A stretch of 64,000 nucleotides of DNA from Thermodesulfobacteriota bacterium (GTDB taxonomy: Bacteria; Desulfobacterota; GWC2-55-46): assembly GCA_030583865.1 (NCBI GenBank), contig CP129479.1, positions 1,004,744 through 1,068,743 of the forward strand, in the 5' to 3' direction. Both the position numbers and the translations under genes were made by a program. Positions within the stretch are counted from its first letter, which is position 1. Each line of letters starts with the position of its first letter. The notes below the pieces were generated by a model. The model did no database searches, had not been told where the DNA came from, and saw nothing but the letters and a program-made list of their open reading frames with translations. This document shows positions 53,034-60,912 of the stretch, piece by piece.

Positions 53034-53061
53034 TTGACAGGGTTGCGTTTGGTGATAGACT
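53034..53061 (+). promoter_or_regulatory. Predicted promoter of the cytochrome b561 cassette
   Basis: TTGACA (53034-53039), 16-base spacer, TAGACT (53056-53061), identical in layout to the promoter at 22552. Confidence 0.55.
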
Positions 53062-53124
53062 TTTATCATTCGGCATGGCGCCGGATGCCCGACGGGCAGG
53101 CAACCCCAACGCGAGCGGTGCAAC

Positions 53125-53493
53125 ATGGCGGGAAAGAGGAACATAGCCTTCGGTTTTCTGTATCTTCTCCTCACCATCGTTCTGTATCTCGCGAGGCCTT
53201 CCGAGGCAGGTGCGGCTTTCGATTCGGCGCTGGTGCAGGCCAATATAGACGCGCTGTTGAACATAGGGGCGGGCTGGCTCATCTCAAGGCTGCCTTTTGT
53301 CGAATGGGTAGCGAACACGGTTTCGTACCTGATGATAGCGGGGGCGCTCCTCCGTTCAGGGACCCTCTGCCTTGCGGCAGCGGGGCTTCTGCCGCCCGCA
53401 GCCTCGATAATGCCAGTTGGCGCTCTAATCCTTATAGCTATGACGCTCTTTATGGGTATCGGATACTTGAGCCTTAAGGTAGTAAGGCAATGA
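53125..53493 (+). CDS. Small membrane protein of the b561 cassette
   Basis: It has 122 residues with three to four hydrophobic segments ('IAFGFLYLLLTIVLYLA', 'FVEWVANTVSYLMIAGALL', 'LAAAGLLPPAASIMPVGALILIAMTLFMGIGYL', in pieces). Not recognised. Its last codons overlap the b561 gene start by 4 bases, so the two are co-translated and may form a complex in the membrane. Confidence 0.75.
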   Translation: MAGKRNIAFGFLYLLLTIVLYLARPSEAGAAFDSALVQANIDALLNIGAGWLISRLPFVEWVANTVSYLMIAGALLRSGTLCLAAAGLLPPAASIMPVGALILIAMTLFMGIGYLSLKVVRQ

Positions 53494-54200
53494 GGTTTCG
53501 CCAGGTCGCCGTCTGGCCCAGGGGACTGAGGGTCATTCACTGGATAAACGCCTTCTCGGTGCTTATCCTCATGCCGCTCGGCGCGTTCCTCTTTTTCGCC
53601 GAATACCTGGACCTTTCCGACCGGGCCTTCGGCTCCGTGCTGAGCGTCCATGTTACAGCCGGGGCTGTATTGACATTAGGGGTCGTTGCAAGGGTAATAT
53701 TCCTCTTTGCAGGCCCCCCGGCGGCAAGGTGGAAGGACGTCCTCCCGCATACAAGGGAGCAGTTCGCGCTTCTTTCAGCCACCCTCAAATATTACCTTTC
53801 GGGCTTCAAGGGCAAGGCCCCGCTCTATCTTACCCACAACCCGGTGGCCGGGGCATTGGATACGGCGCTCTTCATCGTATTCCTATCGCAGGCGACGACG
53901 GGCCTCTCCATGTTTTTCTTCCATTCCGCGGAGCACGGGCACAACCATAACCACAACCATGCCCTTGAAGGCGCTGCCGCTTGGCCCCCTGAGTGGTTCG
54001 AGGGCCTTCATGTGGCCGGGGCGGCCTTCATAGTCGTCTTCGCCCTGGCCCACTTCACCGCGCTCGCCTGGCACGACATATTCGAGAGGAGGGGCCTCGT
54101 CTCGAGCATGATAAGCGGCAGGAAGTTCTATTCCGAGGAGGAGATACAGGAGCTCAAGGCCCGCCTCGACAGAAAGGGGCTTAAGCCCGAGGACAAGTAG
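53490..54200 (+). CDS. Cytochrome b561-family membrane protein with His-rich loop
   Basis: It has 236 residues and four TM helices. His ligand candidates are 'RVIHWINAFSVLI' (TM1), 'SVLSVHVTAGA' (TM2) and the C-terminal 'EGLHVAGAAFIVVFALAHFTALAWHD'. The family includes HyaC-type hydrogenase cytochromes and other quinone-linked di-haem b proteins. Between TM3 and TM4, at 149-157, a 'HGHNHNHNH' stretch could bind Ni, Zn or Cu. No hydrogenase gene is adjacent; the nearest is 3.4 kb away on the other strand. It ends with a charged tail. Confidence 0.8.
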   Translation: MRFRQVAVWPRGLRVIHWINAFSVLILMPLGAFLFFAEYLDLSDRAFGSVLSVHVTAGAVLTLGVVARVIFLFAGPPAARWKDVLPHTREQFALLSATLKYYLSGFKGKAPLYLTHNPVAGALDTALFIVFLSQATTGLSMFFFHSAEHGHNHNHNHALEGAAAWPPEWFEGLHVAGAAFIVVFALAHFTALAWHDIFERRGLVSSMISGRKFYSEEEIQELKARLDRKGLKPEDK

Positions 54201-54301
54201 TCCTGCCCGCGTTCAGTCTCCAGCGTCCCGCCAATTGACTTCTCCAGGGCCCGGTGCGAAAATCAGACCACATGCGCTTAGCCCGGGCAGGAGGTCGTGC
54301 A

Positions 54302-54676
54302 TTGAAAAAGAAGCTTTCCGTAAAGACCGGGAGCATTTACGATAGAGGAGAAGAGGCCGACGGCCTCAGGGTGCTGGTCACGAGATACTGGCCGCGCGGC
54401 GTTAAAAAGGAGAGGGCCGACCTCTGGATACGGGGGCTCGGGCCCTCGCCGGAGCTCATAAGGGACTGGAAAAAGGGCGCGCTCGAATGGGACGCGTTCA
54501 GGGAAAGATATGAGAAGGAGTTCAGGGACGAGGGCAAGGAGAAGCTCCTCCTTGAGCTAAGGAAGGCCGTCATCGAGAGCGGAAAGAAAGAGGCGATTCT
54601 CCTTTGCACGTGCAGGGACGAGGCGTACTGCCACAGGGCCATATTGAAGGAGAAGATAGAGAAGGGCGAAGGCTGA
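54302..54676 (+). CDS. DUF488-family protein (YeaO-like)
   Basis: It has 124 residues from TTG 54302, preceded by AGGAGG nine bases upstream; the open frame to 54254 lacks support. 'GSIYDRGEEADGLRVLVTRYWPRGVKKERADLWIRGLGPSPELI' (in pieces) and the C-terminal 'LLCTCRDEAYCHRAIL' are the DUF488 signature. The function is not established. Confidence 0.85.
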   Translation: MKKKLSVKTGSIYDRGEEADGLRVLVTRYWPRGVKKERADLWIRGLGPSPELIRDWKKGALEWDAFRERYEKEFRDEGKEKLLLELRKAVIESGKKEAILLCTCRDEAYCHRAILKEKIEKGEG

Positions 54677-54738
54677 ATTCACGGGGGCGGTCCTGGTCCA
54701 TCAGGGACGCGAATTGCAAGGCCCTTTTGGTGGTCTCT

Positions 54739-55827
54739 TCAGCTGAACGCGGGCCGGGCCGGCGGATTGGAATTTTCGATGTACAGGGTCTGGGTCGGGT
54801 ACGCGAACTCAATGCCCATTTCCCCGAATTTCTCGTAGATGGCCAGGTTTATGGCCTGGTGTATGTCCATATACTTGTTGAAGTCGCTCGACTGCACGTA
54901 GTATACGGTCTCGAAGTTCAGGCTGAAGTCGCCATAGCTCGAAAAATGCGACCTGTCGAAGACGGCGCTTTCGGTGCCGTTGATGATGTCCCTGACGGTC
55001 TCGGGTATGGCCTTGAGCTTTTCCGGTGGGGTCTGGTAAGTGACCCCGATTTTGAAAACGACCCTCCTCCTTTCCATCCGCTTGAAATTCCTTATGCGCG
55101 AGTTCGTGAGGTCGGAATTCGAGAGTATTATCTGCTCGCCGCTCAGGCTCCTTATCCGGGTCGTCTTTATGCCTATGTGCTCGACTGTGCCGAGGTGCTC
55201 GGGCCCGATGATAATGAAGTCGCCTGTCTCAAAGGGGCGGTCCATGAGTATCGAGAAGTAGCTGAAGAGGTCTCCGAGGACCGACTGCGCGGCCAGGGCC
55301 ACGGCTATGCCGCCGATGCCGAGCCCGGCTATGACGGCCGAGATCTCGAAGCCGAGGTTGTCGAGTAGGAAGACTATACCGATGCCCCATATGACGACCT
55401 TGAGCGCCGGGACAAGCCCCTTGAAGCTCCGCTGCTTCTCGGGGCCGAGGTCTTTGAGCCAGAAGGACTCGAACGCGTGCACCACCACAGATCCGATCAG
55501 GCGGATGCTGAGGAAGGTAAGGAGTATGACCCCGATTACTTCAAGCGACCTTGCTATGGCGGCGGGGAGCGCGAGGCTCCGGGTGGCGATGTAGAACACG
55601 CCGTAATACAGGAGCGGAGTGACGTTCCTGTGGAGCACGTTTATAAGAAAGTCGTCGAGCCTGGAGTCCGTCCTCGAAATAATGTTGTGAAGGGCTTTCT
55701 TCGTGATTGCTGCGCCTATCCTTACTATAAAGAGGCCGAGGAGGATCGCGCCCGCCACGGCGATGTATGTGAGGACGGTATTCCCGAAGAATGTCTCATG
55801 AAGAAGGCTGTCTAGCATACAAGGCAC
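54739..55827 (-). CDS. MscS-family mechanosensitive channel
   Basis: It has 362 residues. The TM segments before ~residue 160 ('AVAGAILLGLFIVRIG' and others) lead into the pore region 'LGFEISAVIAGLGIGGIAVALAAQSVLGDLFSYFSIL' (in pieces). The cytoplasmic beta domain follows ('FETGDFIIIGPEHLGTVEHIGIKTTRIRSLSGEQIILSNSDLTNSRIRN'). The 'FEVGD'-type and 'NS.l...I.N' patterns are typical. It acts as an osmotic safety valve. It has 5-6 TMs, more than E. coli MscS (3), as in the YbdG/YnaI class. Confidence 0.92.
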   Translation of the reverse strand: MPCMLDSLLHETFFGNTVLTYIAVAGAILLGLFIVRIGAAITKKALHNIISRTDSRLDDFLINVLHRNVTPLLYYGVFYIATRSLALPAAIARSLEVIGVILLTFLSIRLIGSVVVHAFESFWLKDLGPEKQRSFKGLVPALKVVIWGIGIVFLLDNLGFEISAVIAGLGIGGIAVALAAQSVLGDLFSYFSILMDRPFETGDFIIIGPEHLGTVEHIGIKTTRIRSLSGEQIILSNSDLTNSRIRNFKRMERRRVVFKIGVTYQTPPEKLKAIPETVRDIINGTESAVFDRSHFSSYGDFSLNFETVYYVQSSDFNKYMDIHQAINLAIYEKFGEMGIEFAYPTQTLYIENSNPPARPAFS

Positions 55828-56013
55828 CCCCGTTCATTCATTGAAATGACACAGAGCAGCCTGTTGGCCGCCTGCCTGGATGAGCCCGCCCTGGCCAGGC
55901 GCGGCGCAATCCCGAACAACATCATATAAAAGTATCATAATAAGGTTTGTCCTGGCAAATAATAAGGCTCCGGAGGGCTTGCGTTTTTTTCCTTTGCTGC
56001 CGGACTCTTTTGC

Positions 56014-56041
56014 TTTAAAATCTCTTCCGTTCAAGTATAAT
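56014..56041 (+). promoter_or_regulatory. Predicted promoter of rubrerythrin
   Basis: TTTAAA (56014-56019), 16-base spacer, TATAAT (56036-56041), 37 bases before ATG 56078. Confidence 0.6.
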
Positions 56042-56077
56042 GAAGTCTTGCAGATAATTTTTTTCAGGAGTGACCGG

Positions 56078-56653
56078 ATGAAGAGCATAAAGGGTACGAA
56101 AACAGAAAAGAACCTGCTCGCGGCCTTCTCGGGGGAATCGCAGGCAAGGAACAGGTATACCTACTTCGCTTCGCAGGCTAAGAAGGAAGGGTATGAGCAG
56201 ATTGCGTGGCTATTTACAGAGACCGCCGACAACGAAAAGGAGCACGCGAAGAGGCTTTTCAAGTTCCTTGAAGGAGGGGACGTGGAGGTCGTCGCAGCTT
56301 TCCCGGCTGGCGTGATAGGCGACACCGCTACGAACCTCAAGGCCGCCGCAGAGGGCGAGAACCACGAGCACGAGGTAATGTACCCGGAGTTCGCGAAGAC
56401 GGCCCTTGAAGAGGGCTTTCCGCTCGTGGCCTCGGTCTTCAGGGCCATAGCCGTTGCCGAGAAGCAGCACGAGAGGCGCTACCTGGGCCTACTTGAGAAT
56501 ATCGAGAAGGGCCGAGTATTCAAGCGCGACGCGTCTGTCAAATGGAGATGCCGGAACTGCGGCTACATACACGAATCGCCCGGTGCGCCTTCGAAGTGCC
56601 CCGCCTGCGACCATCCGCAGGCGCATTTCGAGCTGCTGGAAGAGAACTGGTAA
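56078..56653 (+). CDS. Rubrerythrin
   Basis: A non-haem iron peroxidase of anaerobes that detoxifies hydrogen peroxide. It has 191 residues from ATG 56078 (CAGGAG upstream). The N-terminal ferritin-like bundle has di-iron Glu/His ligands in 'FSGESQARNRY', 'ADNEKEHAKRLF', 'ENHEHEVMYPEFAKTA' and 'AEKQHERRY'. The C-terminal rubredoxin-like domain has two CxxC motifs ('WRCRNCGYIHE' and 'CPACDHPQAHFEL'). Its TAA is followed by a dispersed repeat after 11 bases. Confidence 0.96.
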   Translation: MKSIKGTKTEKNLLAAFSGESQARNRYTYFASQAKKEGYEQIAWLFTETADNEKEHAKRLFKFLEGGDVEVVAAFPAGVIGDTATNLKAAAEGENHEHEVMYPEFAKTALEEGFPLVASVFRAIAVAEKQHERRYLGLLENIEKGRVFKRDASVKWRCRNCGYIHESPGAPSKCPACDHPQAHFELLEENW

Positions 56654-56664
56654 AACCGGTTTTT

Positions 56665-56825
56665 AGCAGGCTGCTGAAAAAGCCCATCTGCGTCGAAGGC
56701 TACGTCGCTGGACACTCCGGCGTACACAAAAGTACGCCTCATTCCTCGCTCCCCTGCTCCTAATGGGGCCTCGCATCTGGAGCTTTTTGAGCAGCCTGAA
56801 TAAACGGAGTTTTTCAGCAAGCTGT
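56665..56825 (+). repeat. Dispersed intergenic element, core 1, copy E
   Basis: It begins AGCAGGCTGCTGAAAAAG, has hairpin GGCGTAC-ACAAAA-GTACGCC, then GAGCTTTTTGAGCAGCCTGA and GAGTTTTTCAGCAAGCTG. It is close to copy B in sequence and lies immediately downstream of rubrerythrin. Confidence 0.92.
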
Positions 56826-56841
56826 TAGAAGGCAAAATACG

Positions 56842-56868
56842 AGACCCGGGTCTTTTCGGCCCGGGTCT
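56842..56868. terminator. Shared terminator between rubrerythrin and Hsp20
   Basis: AGACCCGGG / CCCGGGTCT stem with an 8-9 base loop and a T-rich tail (TTCCCTTTTG) on the plus strand. The genes are convergent, so it may act for both. Confidence 0.65.
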
Positions 56869-56913
56869 TTCCCTTTTGTGAGATAGGGCGGCTTTTGTCG
56901 AGTCCTGTCTTTT

Positions 56914-57390
56914 TCAGGCTGCTTTCTTGCCTTCCTCGACCTCTATCTTTACCTTTCTCGGAAGGGCCTCTGCCTTTGCAGGCATGGTTATCTCGATGAC
57001 GCCGTTCCTGTAGCCCGCGTGTATCTTCGCGGTCTCTACGCCCTCGGGAAGCGTGATCGACCTCTCGAATGAGCCGAGCGTGGTCTCATGGAAGAGGTAA
57101 CCCTCTTTCTTCTCCTCGACCTCGGCCTTCCTCTCGCCCTTGATCGTAAGGACGTTGCCGGTTACCGAGATTTCGACGTCCTTTGGGTCCACACCGGGTA
57201 TGTCGGCGCGGACAACAAAGGTGTTGTCCTTCATGTAGCTGTCAACGAGTGGATACCATTCGCCCCTGAACTCCCTCCTGAAAAGGCCCCTGGGCGTAAA
57301 CCCGCCGAAGAACCTCGTGAAGAGGTCGTCCATGTCCTTCTGGATGTTCTGAATCTCCCTTAAAGGCTCCCATTTCCTCAGGTCTGCCAT
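56914..57390 (-). CDS. Hsp20/alpha-crystallin small heat shock protein
   Basis: An ATP-independent holdase. It has 158 residues. The N-terminal segment with 'MDDLFTRFFGGF' precedes the alpha-crystallin domain 'PLVDSYMKDNTFVVRADIPGVDPKDVEISVTGNVLTIKGER' (in pieces) and 'GSFERSITLPEGVETAKIHAGYRNGVIEITMPA'. The conserved A-x-x-x-n-G-v-L-t-I pattern appears as 'AGYRNGVIEITMP'. It is monocistronic, in the usual size range. Confidence 0.95.
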   Translation of the reverse strand: MADLRKWEPLREIQNIQKDMDDLFTRFFGGFTPRGLFRREFRGEWYPLVDSYMKDNTFVVRADIPGVDPKDVEISVTGNVLTIKGERKAEVEEKKEGYLFHETTLGSFERSITLPEGVETAKIHAGYRNGVIEITMPAKAEALPRKVKIEVEEGKKAA

Positions 57391-57528
57391 AATATCACCT
57401 CCCGCCTTGACCGCCGTATCTCACCTTTATATCAAGCCTAATTTAAATATAGTCCTTTCCCGAAAGTCTGTCAAGTCCGAGCGGGTATGAAAAATGAAGG
57501 TAAATCAGGTGGTTAGGTGAATAGAGGG

Positions 57529-57557
57529 CGGCGCCGGGCCTCTTTGGTCCGGCGCCG
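57529..57557 (-). other. GC hairpin after the hydrogenase large-subunit gene
   Basis: CGGCGCCGG / CCGGCGCCG, 9 bp, 11 bases past the stop (minus strand). It is not followed by a proper T-run, so it may be a weak terminator or stabiliser. Confidence 0.5.
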
Positions 57558-57567
57558 AATTAGCGGC

Positions 57568-58860
57568 TTAGTCCAGGAAGCTTACGTCCATTATATGAGC
57601 GGAGCAGGATATGCACGGGTCGTAGGCCCTTACAAGGGTCTCTACACCTTTGGCTATCTCCGCCTTGGGCCGGTCAAGCACAGTCGGCACGAAAGCCCGC
57701 AAATCGTCCTCTATTGAGCGCAGGTTTTGCGCCGTGGGGATTATGCAGACCGAGCTCTCGATTATCCCGTCCCTGTTTATCTCGTATTCGTGGTAGAGCG
57801 TGCCCCTGGGCGCCTCGACGATGCCCACGCCCCTGCCGTGGCCCCTGGGCCTTGCGAGCGGCTCCGGTTTAGGCCCGAGCTCCAAGAGCTCGTCTATGAA
57901 GCCTATGGCCTCTTCGGTTGCATGGAAGCATTCTATGAGCTGCGCCATGTTGTTCATGAAGGGGTTGTAGCAAGGGAGTTTCATCCCGGAGGCCTTGAGC
58001 GCGTCTTTTGCTTTCGGCCCGAGCTGGCGCCTGTTGTTGTTTACCCTCGCAAGCGCGCCGACCATGTAAGTGCCCTTTGAAGAGCGCGCGTGCTTTGCGC
58101 TCGAGTGCTCGACAACGTACTCTTTAACCTCTTCGGTGAAGCCCTTGGGGTCTATTTCCTTCCCGAGGCTCGAGACGGGCTCACCGGAGTAGAAGGCGTA
58201 CTCTCCTTTTGATTTAAGGGAGATGAACTCCCGCTCGAGCGAAAAGTCCGGGAGCTCCGAGTCCGCGAGGAATTCGAGCGCGGCCTCGAGGCCGGTGAAA
58301 GAGGCCTCGAGCTCCCTCTTTAGCTTCTTGAGATCCGCAGGCTTGGGCGTAAACACCACGCCGCCGGGGAAAAGCGATATTGGGTGTATGTGGCGGCCCC
58401 CTACCGTCTCGCATATCTCGTTCGCGAGCCTCTTGAGCTCAAGGCCGGTCTTTGCCATCTCCGGGTGCGAGGCGAGGAGAGGCACTATCGAGCCGACCCC
58501 CGCGAGGTCCGGAAGCACCAGGAAGAATATGTGGAGTATGTGGCTCTGGAGCATCTCGCCGTCGAATGCGAGCTTCCTCAAGAGCGTGGCCTGCCTGGAT
58601 ACCTTTATGTCCATGGCGTCCTCAATGGCGCGAAGCGCCGCCGAGGTGTGGCTCACGGCGCAGATGCCGCAGATGCGGGCCATTATGTGCTGCGCCTCGT
58701 CATAGCGCCTGCCGCGGAGCATCATCTCGAAGAACCTCGGCGACTCGATAATCTCGAGCTTCAATTCCTTGATCTCGCCCTTTTTCACGTCAATGACTAT
58801 GTTGCCGTGCCCCTCGACCCTGGTTATCTCGTGTATTTTTATGTTGAGGTCTCTTTTCAT
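57568..58860 (-). CDS. [NiFe] hydrogenase large subunit (group 3 type)
   Basis: The catalytic subunit holding Ni-Fe. It has 430 residues from ATG 58860 with GAGGA upstream. The L1 motif 'ARICGICAVSHTSAA' has C64/C67; the L2 motif 'DPCISCSAHIMDVSFLD' has C416/C419. The sequence after His422 (8 residues) is the expected peptide removed by the maturation protease. Similarity is to MvhA/HoxH-like cytosolic enzymes. Only the small subunit is beside it; no diaphorase, MvhD or maturation genes are present. Nothing points to a membrane anchor. Confidence 0.92.
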   Translation of the reverse strand: MKRDLNIKIHEITRVEGHGNIVIDVKKGEIKELKLEIIESPRFFEMMLRGRRYDEAQHIMARICGICAVSHTSAALRAIEDAMDIKVSRQATLLRKLAFDGEMLQSHILHIFFLVLPDLAGVGSIVPLLASHPEMAKTGLELKRLANEICETVGGRHIHPISLFPGGVVFTPKPADLKKLKRELEASFTGLEAALEFLADSELPDFSLEREFISLKSKGEYAFYSGEPVSSLGKEIDPKGFTEEVKEYVVEHSSAKHARSSKGTYMVGALARVNNNRRQLGPKAKDALKASGMKLPCYNPFMNNMAQLIECFHATEEAIGFIDELLELGPKPEPLARPRGHGRGVGIVEAPRGTLYHEYEINRDGIIESSVCIIPTAQNLRSIEDDLRAFVPTVLDRPKAEIAKGVETLVRAYDPCISCSAHIMDVSFLD

Positions 58861-58891
58861 CGAAGCTTTCCTCAAATGCCCTGGTTTTTGC

Positions 58892-59656
58892 TCAGCACTT
58901 CTTCCCCTGCCTGCATTGCCCGTATAGCGCGAACCTGCTTATGACCGCCTCGGCGGTAAGCCCGTATCTTTCGAGCGTCTCCCGGTGGGAGTCGATATTC
59001 GGGTTGTCCACCGGCCCCCTGCACCCCCAGCACCATGTGCCGTAGGTGACGCATATGGCGTCGCAGCCGCCCCTTGAGACCGGGCCCAGGCAGTGTCCGC
59101 CCTTCTCGAAGACGCAGATGTTGCCGGCCATCTTGCAGTCCACGCATACGGGGTGGTTTACGATATCGGGATTCTTGCCCATAAGGAGGGCCGTAAGGAA
59201 GGAGAGGAACTCCTTTTTCGAAATGGGGCAGCCGTGGAGGTAGTAGTCTACCTCAACGACATCGTCTATGGGGCGTGCGGGTATAGTGTCGATGAGCTTA
59301 TAGTGGGCCGCCGCCTTTTTCCCATAGACCGCTTCCTTCACCTCTTCCATCTGGTAGCGGTTCTTGAGGCAGTTGAGGCCGCCTGTAGACGAGCAGGCCC
59401 CGAGCGCCACGACGACCTTGGCCTGCTTCCTTATCTTTTTGATTTTCCGTATCTCGTCGCGCCTGCTTATGGAGCCCTCGACAAAGGCGATATCGTAGTC
59501 GTCGGACTTCTCTGTCATGGCCTCCCTGAAATTCACAATCTTTATGTGCTTGAGTATTTCAGGCAGCTCCTTTTCACAGCTAAGCACCATGAGCTGGCAG
59601 CCCTCACAGCAGGTGAACGAGAAGAACGCGACCCTGGGTTTTTCCTGTGATTCCAT
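58892..59656 (-). CDS. [NiFe] hydrogenase small subunit
   Basis: It has 254 residues. The proximal-cluster motif 'FTCCEGCQLM' (Cys at residues 16-20) is followed by 'GACSSTGGLNCL', 'LHGCPISKKEF', and a C-terminal part with many Cys ('CVDCKMAGNICVFEKGGHC', 'GGCDAICVTYGTWCWGCRG') that fits two further iron-sulfur sites. It has no Tat signal, so it is cytosolic. It lies upstream of the large subunit by 31 bases. Confidence 0.9.
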   Translation of the reverse strand: MESQEKPRVAFFSFTCCEGCQLMVLSCEKELPEILKHIKIVNFREAMTEKSDDYDIAFVEGSISRRDEIRKIKKIRKQAKVVVALGACSSTGGLNCLKNRYQMEEVKEAVYGKKAAAHYKLIDTIPARPIDDVVEVDYYLHGCPISKKEFLSFLTALLMGKNPDIVNHPVCVDCKMAGNICVFEKGGHCLGPVSRGGCDAICVTYGTWCWGCRGPVDNPNIDSHRETLERYGLTAEAVISRFALYGQCRQGKKC

Positions 59657-59699
59657 TGATGCTTCCTTTTTTTTGTAAGTGCTTGAGTTTTCTTAGGAA

Positions 59700-59728
59700 A
59701 TAATATCACAGGGGCGTTTTTTTGTAAA
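59700..59728 (-). promoter_or_regulatory. Predicted promoter of the hydrogenase genes
   Basis: Minus strand: TTTACA (59728-59723), 17-base spacer, TATTAT (59705-59700). It is 43 bases upstream of the small-subunit ATG. Confidence 0.6.
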
Positions 59729-59854
59729 CCCCGGCGGGGCGCAGGATACAAAAAAAAGAGAACTGGTTCAGGGTTCCTGAACGGATTTCCAGCAAGGCCT
59801 TAAAGGGCGGCCTGGGCTTAAAATGCTGGACAATGGGGCTTTTACGGGCTATTT

Positions 59855-60013
59855 TTAGCAGGGTGTTGAAAACTCCCTGCCAGGCAATCCACGGATGGAT
59901 TGCCAAATTGCGAAGACTATCCAGGTCGAGCAATTTGTGAGGCTTGGACGGATTCATTCCGGCCAGGCCGTGGTTGAAAAAGTCCAGGAAGGACTTTTTC
60001 AACATCCTGTTAG
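59855..60013 (+). repeat. Dispersed element, core 2, copy G
   Basis: It begins TTAGCAGGGTGTTGAAAA and ends TTTTCAACATCCTGTTAG; the two ends are inverted repeats of each other (about 15 of 18 match). The middle (GCAATCCACGGATGGATTGCC..., CCAGGTCGAGCAATTTGTG...) is shared with the copy at 61906 in the opposite orientation. Confidence 0.9.
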
Positions 60014-60049
60014 AGACGCCCTGAGGTCCCGGGCCAATCTTCAGTTCCG

Positions 60050-60730
60050 GTGTTTGATGTGAAAAGATTAAAAAAATCAGCCAGGATACTCTTCTTCCTT
60101 TCCGCCGCCGTCCTCCTTGTAATCATGTTCACGCCGGTCCCGAACATGCTTGCAAGGCCCCTTGTCTTAAGCGGGCCCGCGCCCTCCGGGGCCGGTCTTA
60201 TTGCCGTCCTTGGCGGGGGCGCGTACCCGAACGGCGCCCTCGGCTCGTCCTCCAACGAGAGGCTTATAAAAGGGGTCCTACACTATAAGCGGGGCCACGC
60301 CGGGAAGATAGTCTTTACCGGCGGCATGGTTGAGGGCGCCTTGGGGAAGCTCGGGAACACGGTACTCGGGGCGCGCCCCGCAGAGCCCCTGCCGGAAGCA
60401 TCCATCATGGGCGATATAGCCCGCGAATTCGGCATACCCCCGGAAGACCTGGCAATCGACCGGGGCTCGTTAAACACCTACGAGAACCTGATGTTCGTAA
60501 AGGCCTACATGGAGGAAAATGGGCTCAAGACAGTCATGATAGTCACCTCGCCGACTCACATGAAAAGGGCTTCGCTCGTCGCTCAGAAGCTCGGGCTCGC
60601 ATATATCCCGGCGCCCGTAGAGGACAACACCCCCTATCGCACCTCGGCTATAGACAGGCTGGCGCTTACGCGGGAGGTGATGTGGGAGTATCTGGGGATT
60701 GCGCTCTACAGGGCCAAGGGGTATATCTGA
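60050..60730 (+). CDS. DUF218/YdcF-like membrane-anchored protein
   Basis: It has 226 residues. One N-terminal TM ('ARILFFLSAAVLLVIMFTPV') precedes a DUF218 domain: 'LIAVLGGGAYPNGALGSSSNERLIKGVLHYKRGHAGKIVFTGGM' (in pieces), 'EFGIPPEDLAIDRGSLNTYENL' and 'VMIVTSPTHMKRASLVAQKLGL', all typical. The domain faces the periplasm. Related SanA/ElyC proteins affect envelope integrity. GTG 60050 or 60059 is the start. It lies between two inverted copies of the dispersed element. Confidence 0.85.
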   Translation: MFDVKRLKKSARILFFLSAAVLLVIMFTPVPNMLARPLVLSGPAPSGAGLIAVLGGGAYPNGALGSSSNERLIKGVLHYKRGHAGKIVFTGGMVEGALGKLGNTVLGARPAEPLPEASIMGDIAREFGIPPEDLAIDRGSLNTYENLMFVKAYMEENGLKTVMIVTSPTHMKRASLVAQKLGLAYIPAPVEDNTPYRTSAIDRLALTREVMWEYLGIALYRAKGYI

Positions 60731-60894
60731 CAGTGCAGTGCTGAAAAAATCGTCTGCGTCGAAGGCTACGCCGCTTGACACTCGGCGTACACGAAAAGTA
60801 AGCCTCATTCCTCGCTCCCCTGTTCCAATTTGGGGCTCGCACGTGGAACTTTTTTGAGCAGCCTGGAAAAATTGAGTTTTTCAGCAAGCTGATA
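60731..60894 (+). repeat. Dispersed intergenic element, core 1, copy F
   Basis: Forward. It begins CAGTGCAGTGCTGAAAAA directly after the DUF218 stop and ends GAGTTTTTCAGCAAGCTG. The central arm is CGGCGTACACG / AAAGTAAGCC with one mismatch. The pattern is otherwise that of copies B and E. Confidence 0.88.
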
Positions 60895-60912
60895 GCTTTT
60901 AGAGGTAGCCTG

